DNA of 12,873 nt, taken from NCBI GenBank assembly GCA_028291125.1, contig JAQGIN010000365.1, positions 1 to 12,873 of the forward strand, read 5' to 3'. The position numbers were made by a program, and so were the translations under genes. The DNA is from Caulobacter sp. Lineage in GTDB: Bacteria > Pseudomonadota > Alphaproteobacteria > Caulobacterales > Caulobacteraceae. Positions within the stretch are counted from its first letter, which is position 1. Each line of letters opens with the position of its first letter. A model generated the notes under the pieces. It worked only from the letters and a program-made list of their open reading frames with translations. It searched no databases and was not told the DNA's origin. This document shows, piece after piece, positions 1 to 6,421 of this stretch.

Positions 1-131
1 TCACCGAACTGATCCGCGCCCTGCTGCGCCTGAAGGAACACACCGAGAAGCGGCGCGCCTGGGAGGGCGTGGCGGGCCTGTTTCGACGACGTCCGCCGGC
101 CGAGCCGCCGCTCGCGGAGCCGGCGCCGTGA
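1..131 (+). CDS. 3' end of unidentified first gene of the operon
   Basis: The frame that starts at base 3 is open from the left edge and ends in TGA at 129-131, giving the last 42 residues of a protein that begins outside the window. The tail is a basic, helix-prone stretch (ELIRALLRLKEHTEKRRAWE), then FRRRPPAEPP and a short Pro/Ala/Glu-rich end, which suits a cytoplasmic C-terminus. The stop overlaps the GTG start of the next gene (GTGA at 128-131), so it is translationally coupled and belongs to the same operon. The family cannot be recognised from 42 residues. By analogy with kinase/SEDS/PBP loci elsewhere it might be an FHA, phosphatase or von Willebrand A protein, but nothing visible here supports any of these. 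Confidence 0.7.
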   Translation, partial: TELIRALLRLKEHTEKRRAWEGVAGLFRRRPPAEPPLAEPAP

Positions 132-682
132 ACCGGCATGGCGCGGCTGGACCGCTGGTCGCCAGCGCTCTCCTGGCCGTGCTGGCCATGGTCGGCGCTG
201 TCTGGGCTTTTGGCCTGGCGCCTCGTCTGGGAACGGCGACCGTCGGCGCGGCGCCGACACGCGGTGGCGGGCCGTGGATCGAGCGCCTGGGCCTGTCGCA
301 GCTGGAGCCCTGGTCGTCGCCAACGCCCGCCTTCGCCGACCGCCTCGCGGCTCTGGGCGATACGCCGCAGGGCGCGGCGCTGAAGCGCGACCTGTGTCAG
401 GGCGCCGGCATGGACACCGATCCCGCCTTCCGCGAGGCGAGGCGAGCCCTGGTGCGCAACGACGCCAAACTTTGCACGGCGTCCGTCGAGCACGTGGCCG
501 CGGTCTCGCCGGTGATCGTGGCCCTCGGCCCGCGCCTTGGCTGGCCTTGCCTCATCACCGCGGCGATCGCCGGCCTTGGCCTGGCGCTTTGGCGGCTCCT
601 GGCCCTGAAGCGGGCCCATGACCGCTGGCGGCTGCTGGGCCGGTCCACCTTCGGGACGGCGCGGAGGGCAGGCAGCGGATGA
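128..682 (+). CDS. small bitopic membrane protein, two helices with periplasmic loop
   Basis: This 184-residue protein starts at GTG 128, which overlaps the upstream stop. I recognise no family. Two hydrophobic segments are clear: one near residues 10-32 (LVASALLAVLAMVGAVWAFG) and one near 137-158. The second is followed by a strongly basic tail (LALKRAHDRWRLLGR), so by the positive-inside rule both ends are cytoplasmic and residues about 33-135 face the periplasm. That loop contains two cysteines, C90 and C116, which could form a disulfide. Its stop overlaps the ATG of the SEDS-like gene (ATGA at 679-682), so the two products are probably made together. A scaffold or accessory subunit of the downstream SEDS/PBP pair is a reasonable guess from position only. 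Confidence 0.8.
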   Translation: MNRHGAAGPLVASALLAVLAMVGAVWAFGLAPRLGTATVGAAPTRGGGPWIERLGLSQLEPWSSPTPAFADRLAALGDTPQGAALKRDLCQGAGMDTDPAFREARRALVRNDAKLCTASVEHVAAVSPVIVALGPRLGWPCLITAAIAGLGLALWRLLALKRAHDRWRLLGRSTFGTARRAGSG

Positions 683-3456
683 GTGGCGTCCTGCTGGGTG
701 TGATTTGCCTGGCGCTCGGGCTGGCGTTCTGGCGCGTGGCGACGGACGGCGCTTCGGCGCGGCCCAGGCCCTCGGCGGCGCGGACCGCGGCCATGGTCGT
801 CGGCGTCGCGGCGCCGGCCGTCCTGGTCGTGGGATGTCTATTGACGGCGGCCGTCCAGGGCCGCGCCAGCGAGCTTCGCCTGTCGCTGCTGCGCCTGACG
901 GCCGAGGTTCGGCAATTTCCGCTGCTGATCGGCGGCGATGCGAGCGGCGACGACCTCGTCGTGCCCCGCCTGCCCGCTAGCCTGGCCACGGTCGAGCCCG
1001 ATATTTCAAGAGGCGGCGACGCCCCGCCGCTGGTCCTTGTCATTACCGCCTCTGACACGTCGCCGCCACAGGCCGTGATCGCCCTGCGCCAGGGGCGACG
1101 TCTCACCTGGCCCACCGCCCTGGCCTTCGCCGAAGGCGACGCCGTCTGCGTCCTGGCGCCCTGCGAGCATGACGGCGCCGCCTGGGCCGTTCTGCGCGGG
1201 CGAGCCTTGGTTCCAGCCGACTGGCGCGACGGCGAGGTCGTGGCGCGGCCCGGAGCTTTCGCCGGTCCGGCCATGCCCGAACGCAAGACCCTTCTGGCGT
1301 TTGGCGGCGTCAACGACTGGACCCCCCTCCAGGCGATCCATCCGTTGCGCGATTTCCTTCCCCGGCCCGGCCCCGCCAAGGAAGACGCTGGCGAGGCCAA
1401 CGGCGTGCTGGCCGACTGCGACCGCTGGCTCTGCGTCGGCAAGGGCGCGTCGCGCGCGCCGGCCCGCAGTTTCCTGTTTCAGCAAGGCGGCTTTGGCGGC
1501 TCGGCCTGGGCGATCATCCTGGCCGATCCTGGCGCACGCATCGCGCGGGGCGGCCGGGTCGCGCCCTACACGCCGCCCGCGGCCATCGCGCTCCAAGCCG
1601 GGATCAGGGCCGAGATTTTCGAGCCGCGTTTCGTCGACGGCGTCCTCGACGGACCGGACGCGCGCCGCGGCCGCCTGCAGCTGCGTCGCAGCCTGACCCT
1701 GGCCGAGCGCGACGGCAAGGCCGACATCACCTTCGCCACCCCACCCACCGAGATCGTCGGCCGCTGCGAGCGCGGCGCGCCGCCGCGCCGCCTTGGGCTC
1801 GAAACAAGCGTTGTCGGCGGCCTCACCGCCGACGCCCTTCGCGCCGCGCCAACCCTGCCCCAGGGGCCGGCCTGCGCCCGCTTCACCCACGCCAAACTGG
1901 ACGCGCCCGCCGGCGTCGCCCTGCGCACCGTGCACCTGGCGCTCGATCGGCTGGCGACGCCTTGGCCGGCGGTGCTGATCGTCCTGGCCTGGACCGCCAG
2001 CCTTCTCCTGGCGCGCCGCGATCTCTTCCATCGTCGCCCCGCCTTGTGGACGATCCTTAGCCTGCTGCAATGGTTGCTCGCCTTGCGACTTCTGATCGGC
2101 CTCGCCGCCGCCAAAGCCGACCCGACGCTTAACTGGCGCGAAATCCTCGGCGACGCCGCCGTCGCCTATGTCGCCGTTCCGGCCGCCCTGCTGGCCTGGG
2201 CGCGGGCCGGCGAGCCGCGCAGGCCCGGCGATCTGACGCTCGATCTGGCCCCGCCGCTGGCCGCCGCCGTCGCCCTGGCCTGGACCCATCGCCTCAGCAT
2301 CCTGGCCCTGCTGCTGCTCGCCGCCTGGGGTCTGGCCGTCCTTTGGCGCGCGGCGAACACGCCACCGGCCAAGGGCGGCGCTCCGTCCCCCTTGGCCGCT
2401 CTGGCTCGCCGGCGAGACGGCGCCCCCGAGCCTGGATCACCCTGGCTGTCCGGCGTCCTGCTGCTCGTCATCGTCCTGGCCGCCCGCCTGGCGGTGGGCG
2501 CCGTCGGCTGGAAGGAGCGCATCGACCTTGGGGTGACTGTGCTGGCGATCAGCGTCGTCTACACGCCCTTGATCCTGATCGGCTTTGGCCGGCTGCTGGC
2601 CGCCTGCGAAGCGCGGCCGGCCGGGTGGGGCCGCCCGATCGTCTTCTGGGCGCTGCTCACCATGGCGACCTTCATCGTCCCGTTCACCGTACGCGACAGC
2701 GGCTACGCCCTGATGTTCCTGCCGATCGGCGGGGTGGCCGCCGGCCTGGCCTGGCGTCGGCGCATCATGCGCCTGCCCTGGGCGGCGCCGGCGGCCGCGG
2801 CGATGGCCGCCCTGCTCGTCCTGCCGATCTTGGGCGCCGTCGGCGCCGCCCACGCCGATCGTCTGGGTCAGAGCGCCCAGATGCGGCGCGGCCTGAGCGA
2901 CGAGCAGGCCTTGGTGACGCTCGACCGCCAGGCCAAGGCCAGCCAGAACCTGCTGCGGCTCTACCTGATCGCCGCCCCCGAGGCCCTAGGGGCGGACGTC
3001 TCGACAGAGGCGCAAGCCCTGAAGATCTGGTCGGCTCAGCTTTCCGACTACACGGGCTCCCTGCTTGGGCGCGGCTATCTTTCGCCGGCCAACCTCAGCG
3101 CGCTCAAGCCCGTACAGGCCACCGACAACCTGACCGCCGTCCACCTGATGTCCCCGTTCGGACGTCTGGCCACCGGCCTGTTCCTGGCGCTGCTGGCCGG
3201 CGCGCCCATCGCCCTGTGGTCCCTGACGCGCCTGGCCCCCCTCGATGCGCAACGCGCCACCGGCTTGCTCGCCCTCTGGTGCCTGTTTGGGGCCGCCGCC
3301 TATATGACCCTGGCCAACCTGCAGCTGGTCCCCTTCACCGGCCGCAACGCCTACCTCCTGGCCCCGACGTCCGGCGGCGACCTGCTGGAGGGGGCGGTGC
3401 TCGTCGCTCTGGCCGCCTGGGGCCTGGCCGAACGATCCTCGCAGGCCAAGCCATGA
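679..3456 (+). CDS. divergent SEDS (FtsW/RodA-like) polymerase with large N-terminal periplasmic domain
   Basis: The product has 925 residues, more than twice the usual SEDS length of about 370-430. It opens with two helices (about 3-20 and 36-57) joined by an Arg-rich loop, which places the following soluble region (about 60-425, with several cysteines) in the periplasm. From about 430 on there are roughly ten further helices. Three SEDS-like signatures occur in the expected order. VRDSGYAL has D673-x-G675, as in the family's PDxGTA motif. After an extended extracellular loop, KPVQATDNLTAVHLMSPFG resembles LPxxxTDFIFAxxGEExG, with T815-D816 at the position of the putative catalytic Asp of the fourth extracellular loop. 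LVPFTGRNAYLLAPTSGG has T887-G888 and S898-G899-G900, as in LPTTGxxLPFxSYGG. SEDS proteins polymerise lipid II glycan strands in the inner membrane, and each works with a class B PBP, which is the next gene here. Identity per position is low, so the enzymatic role is inferred. The start ATG lies in the ATGA overlap with the upstream gene. Confidence 0.72.
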   Translation: MSGVLLGVICLALGLAFWRVATDGASARPRPSAARTAAMVVGVAAPAVLVVGCLLTAAVQGRASELRLSLLRLTAEVRQFPLLIGGDASGDDLVVPRLPASLATVEPDISRGGDAPPLVLVITASDTSPPQAVIALRQGRRLTWPTALAFAEGDAVCVLAPCEHDGAAWAVLRGRALVPADWRDGEVVARPGAFAGPAMPERKTLLAFGGVNDWTPLQAIHPLRDFLPRPGPAKEDAGEANGVLADCDRWLCVGKGASRAPARSFLFQQGGFGGSAWAIILADPGARIARGGRVAPYTPPAAIALQAGIRAEIFEPRFVDGVLDGPDARRGRLQLRRSLTLAERDGKADITFATPPTEIVGRCERGAPPRRLGLETSVVGGLTADALRAAPTLPQGPACARFTHAKLDAPAGVALRTVHLALDRLATPWPAVLIVLAWTASLLLARRDLFHRRPALWTILSLLQWLLALRLLIGLAAAKADPTLNWREILGDAAVAYVAVPAALLAWARAGEPRRPGDLTLDLAPPLAAAVALAWTHRLSILALLLLAAWGLAVLWRAANTPPAKGGAPSPLAALARRRDGAPEPGSPWLSGVLLLVIVLAARLAVGAVGWKERIDLGVTVLAISVVYTPLILIGFGRLLAACEARPAGWGRPIVFWALLTMATFIVPFTVRDSGYALMFLPIGGVAAGLAWRRRIMRLPWAAPAAAAMAALLVLPILGAVGAAHADRLGQSAQMRRGLSDEQALVTLDRQAKASQNLLRLYLIAAPEALGADVSTEAQALKIWSAQLSDYTGSLLGRGYLSPANLSALKPVQATDNLTAVHLMSPFGRLATGLFLALLAGAPIALWSLTRLAPLDAQRATGLLALWCLFGAAAYMTLANLQLVPFTGRNAYLLAPTSGGDLLEGAVLVALAAWGLAERSSQAKP

Positions 3457-6038
3457 GCCGCCAAACCAAACGCCTTGCGCGGCGGACCCGGATCTTGGCC
3501 GTCGCCGCGCCTCTGGCCGCCATCGTCGCCCTCGTCGCCGCGGCTCCGGCGGTGCTCGCCGCTCTGGGCCGGCCGTCAGGTCAGGGCCTCGTCAGCGGCT
3601 ATGAGCGTCTGGTCGACGCCATCGCCCAGCGACAGTGGTTGTCGGTGCGCTATGACGCCAATGGCGAGCCGCAGATCGCCTTGCGCGACGGCCCCGTCGG
3701 CGGCGATCGGCGTCTGCGCGCCTTCGTCAACGCTTCCGATCTGCGCAACGACCTACAGAACCCGGCGGTCTGGCGTCTCAGCGACGATGGCCAGTGGGTC
3801 GAGGGCATCGACCCCTATGCCCACCACATCGACCAACCGTTCTCGGGCGGCGGCGCCTGGGGTGGGCCGATCTTGTTCCGCGGCGGCGCCGCGCCAGGCC
3901 TGCGCCTGCAGCCGCTGAGCGATCCGCCGTCGGCCCCGATCTTGCTCGAACCGCAAGGCGCGGGCGCCACCGCCTGCGACATCCTGATGCCGACGCGCCG
4001 CGTCGGCGCGCTGGGGCCGCGCCGCGCCCTGTCCATCTGCCTGAAGGACGGCGACGCGCCGCCTCACGCCCTGGGCTCGGTGATCCTGGTCGGCGACCAG
4101 GCCGTCGTGCGCGTCCAAACCCCGTCGATCCTGGAAATCCGCGTCGGCGTCCGCGACGTGCGTCCGCGCGCCGACGGTGACGTGACCCTCACCCCCCTGC
4201 CGCCGGGGGAAACCCTCACCCTGCGAACCGGCCAGTCGGTGTTGCGCCTGCGCCTGGATGGCGGAGCAAGCGACATCGCCCACAGCGAGCCCTCGGGCGC
4301 GCGCGCCTACTTCCCAGCCCTGCAGCCGCTGGCGCAGCCGGTCGAACGTGTGATGGCCGGTCGGCCGCCCACGCCCCTGCGGCTGTCGCTTGACGCGGGC
4401 CTGCAACAGGCGGCGCAGGACGCCCTGTCGGCCGGCGCCGCCACGGTGCTCGCCAGCCGACCACCTGGAACCGAGCAGGAGGCTGGCGACGCCTTCAAGG
4501 CGGCGGTGACGATCATGGACACCACCAGCGGCCAGGTGCTGGCCGTCGCCTCCTGGCCCTTGGCCGATACCGACCTCGCCCCCGCCCAGCGCCGCACGCA
4601 CCGCGGCCAGAACCTGCTCGCCCAGAACCACAACTTCGAGCGCCTGCCCGTCGGCTCCATGGTCAAGGGGCCGTTCTCCTTGGCCATCCTCGACGCCGAC
4701 CCGGGGCTGGCGACCCTGAAGATGCAAGGCGGCGCCACCGGCCGTATCCGCACCGTGCTCGGCATGGACCTGGGCAAGGGCGGGTTCGACAACCACGGCC
4801 TTGGCATGACCGACTTCCCGACCTTCCTGGAGCATTCCAACAACCGCTACGCCCTGGCGTTGATGATGTTGGCCTATCGCACCCCGGCCGCGCCGCCGCA
4901 GCCGCCGCGCGCCCAGCCGCCGCCGGTCGAGGCCTGGTCGCTGGAGGGACGCAGCCGCACCGACACCCCGCCCCTGCCCGTCTTCGGCGAGGCGAGCGCG
5001 CCGGGGCCGTTCGGCTGGGTCCTGCGGCCGCCGCCCGGACGCGGTCCAGCCTGGGCGGATCGTCTGGCCAGGTTGTTTGACGTCGACGCCGGTCAAGGCG
5101 GCGGCTGCCGCTATGACGTCGCCGTCTGGCGCGGGTTGAGCGGCGCCGCGCCGCCCTGCGCCTCGCCCCTGGCCGGCGCCTCGCCCGAGCGCGAGCGCCT
5201 GGGGTTCGACGCGATCGCATCCTTGCGCAATGACTATCTCATGGCCGGGCTGGGCGGCAGCCGCTCGACCTGGAGCGCCATCAAGATGGCCGAGGCCTAT
5301 TCGCGGATCGTCATCGGCCGCCAGGTGCGCGCCCGCTTCACGCCGGACGCCAGCCCGCCGGCCGCCAGCCTGCCGATGCGCAGCCCGCAGATGCGCGCCA
5401 CCGTGCTCGACGGCCTGTCTCGCGTGGTGACGAGCGGCACCGCCGCCTGGCTTGGCCGCGAGTTCGCCGCCATGGGGTATGGTCCCAACGTCGCGCTGTT
5501 TGGCAAGACCGGCACCATGAAGGTGGCCGGCGAGGTCCCCAGCGAGCCAGGCGCGGCCCTGCTGTTGCAGCTTGCCCGCAGCGACTGCGGCCTGCGTTGG
5601 GACGCGGCCGCCGGAGGGCTCAAGTTCGGCCTTGTCGCCCCTCGCGATCGGGCCGAGGCGACGCGGCAGATCCTTAGCCTCAAGGAGACCCGCTGCCGGG
5701 TGCGCGTCGCCGGCCGGCGCGACCTGGCGCAGCAGGCGGCGGCGGAGATGCAGCGCTATGCCTGCGGCTACCGTCATTGCCAGCCCGGGGACTTCGCGCC
5801 GGAACCGGACGGGCGCGTCGTCACGCTGCCGCTGCGTCCGGTCGAGCCGCCGCTGCTCGATGGTCACGCCGTCGCCGTGGTCGCCCTGCGTCAAGCCGAC
5901 GGCCGGCCGCTGCGGGGGCTCACCATCGTGGTCAATCTGCAGGACAAGCGTCAGACCCAGACTCCGGCCCTGGCGGTGGCCGCGGCCATACTGCGCTCGC
6001 CCGCCGCCCGGGCCTGGATCGCGGGAGGCGGCATATGA
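3453..6038 (+). CDS. penicillin-binding protein, D,D-transpeptidase with intact catalytic motifs
   Basis: The product has 861 residues. One N-terminal signal-anchor helix (about 13-35, after the basic MSRQTKRLARRTR) leads to a periplasmic region with no clear class B pedestal motif, and then to a transpeptidase domain opening at VTIMDTTSGQVLAVASWP (about 353). All three active-site motifs are present: SxxK as S402-M-V-K405 within LPVGSMVKGPFSLAIL, SxN as S462-N-N464 within EHSNNRYALAL, and KTGT at 685-688 within LFGKTGTMKV. The SxN-to-KTG distance, 223 residues, is well above the roughly 135 of E. coli FtsI because of an insertion that begins with a Pro-rich stretch near 477-495. A C-terminal extension of about 170 residues follows. 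Nine or so cysteines lie in the periplasmic part, unusual for a PBP. It should cross-link peptidoglycan made by its SEDS partner. The chosen ATG makes the 4-base overlap; the frame is open further upstream only as a shadow inside the preceding gene. Confidence 0.88.
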   Translation: MSRQTKRLARRTRILAVAAPLAAIVALVAAAPAVLAALGRPSGQGLVSGYERLVDAIAQRQWLSVRYDANGEPQIALRDGPVGGDRRLRAFVNASDLRNDLQNPAVWRLSDDGQWVEGIDPYAHHIDQPFSGGGAWGGPILFRGGAAPGLRLQPLSDPPSAPILLEPQGAGATACDILMPTRRVGALGPRRALSICLKDGDAPPHALGSVILVGDQAVVRVQTPSILEIRVGVRDVRPRADGDVTLTPLPPGETLTLRTGQSVLRLRLDGGASDIAHSEPSGARAYFPALQPLAQPVERVMAGRPPTPLRLSLDAGLQQAAQDALSAGAATVLASRPPGTEQEAGDAFKAAVTIMDTTSGQVLAVASWPLADTDLAPAQRRTHRGQNLLAQNHNFERLPVGSMVKGPFSLAILDADPGLATLKMQGGATGRIRTVLGMDLGKGGFDNHGLGMTDFPTFLEHSNNRYALALMMLAYRTPAAPPQPPRAQPPPVEAWSLEGRSRTDTPPLPVFGEASAPGPFGWVLRPPPGRGPAWADRLARLFDVDAGQGGGCRYDVAVWRGLSGAAPPCASPLAGASPERERLGFDAIASLRNDYLMAGLGGSRSTWSAIKMAEAYSRIVIGRQVRARFTPDASPPAASLPMRSPQMRATVLDGLSRVVTSGTAAWLGREFAAMGYGPNVALFGKTGTMKVAGEVPSEPGAALLLQLARSDCGLRWDAAAGGLKFGLVAPRDRAEATRQILSLKETRCRVRVAGRRDLAQQAAAEMQRYACGYRHCQPGDFAPEPDGRVVTLPLRPVEPPLLDGHAVAVVALRQADGRPLRGLTIVVNLQDKRQTQTPALAVAAAILRSPAARAWIAGGGI

Positions 6039-6421
6039 AGCCTTGGGCCCCGTCCCTGGCCATCGCCGCGCTGTGGCTGGCCGCTCTCGGACTTGGCGCG
6101 TGGATGTCGCGGCCATCGCCCGCCCCGCGCATCGAGGCTACGGCCCCGCGCTGGCTCACCGTGAACGTCGCGGCCGGCAGCCCCGCCGCCCGCGACTGGC
6201 CGCACTTTTTCGCCTGCTCCGGCCTCGCCGCCGACCCCGCTCTGATGCGCGCCACGCTCGGACTCAATGGCGGCGGCGCTCAAAGCGTTTGGCGTCGCGA
6301 CGGTTCGGACACGCCGATCCGCGTCGCCCTCGTCCCCATCGAGACCCCGCCAGCGCCGGAGTCCGACGAGATCATCGAGGCGGCGACCCGGGCGATCGTC
6401 GACTGCGGAGACATCCGATGA
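6035..6421 (+). CDS. small signal-anchored periplasmic protein of unknown function
   Basis: This 128-residue protein begins at ATG 6035 in an ATGA overlap with the PBP stop. GGGAGG at 6023-6028 just upstream can serve as ribosome binding site. Residues about 5-22 (APSLAIAALWLAALGLGAW) form a membrane anchor or uncleaved signal; the remainder would be periplasmic. It has exactly two cysteines, C61 and C124, a likely disulfide pair. No family is recognised. Its place between the transpeptidase and the kinase-like protein suggests a small accessory subunit of the complex. The frame is also open upstream inside the PBP gene, but the coupled ATG with a good Shine-Dalgarno sequence is the best start. 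Confidence 0.75.
   Translation: MKPWAPSLAIAALWLAALGLGAWMSRPSPAPRIEATAPRWLTVNVAAGSPAARDWPHFFACSGLAADPALMRATLGLNGGGAQSVWRRDGSDTPIRVALVPIETPPAPESDEIIEAATRAIVDCGDIR

Noticed and set aside
2343..3452. Upstream in-frame extension of the PBP gene
   Set aside because: This stretch lies inside the SEDS-like gene in another frame and is Arg/Pro/Gly-rich noise; the ATG at 3453 forms the operon's standard ATGA overlap and is followed by a signal anchor.
3753..6116. Very long minus-strand open frame (787 codons) opposite the PBP gene
   Set aside because: It is antisense to a gene with clear catalytic motifs; its composition (Gly/Arg/Ala/Gln/His, low hydrophobic content) is that of a GC-rich shadow frame. 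The same applies to minus frames at 1006-2289 and 7331-8593.
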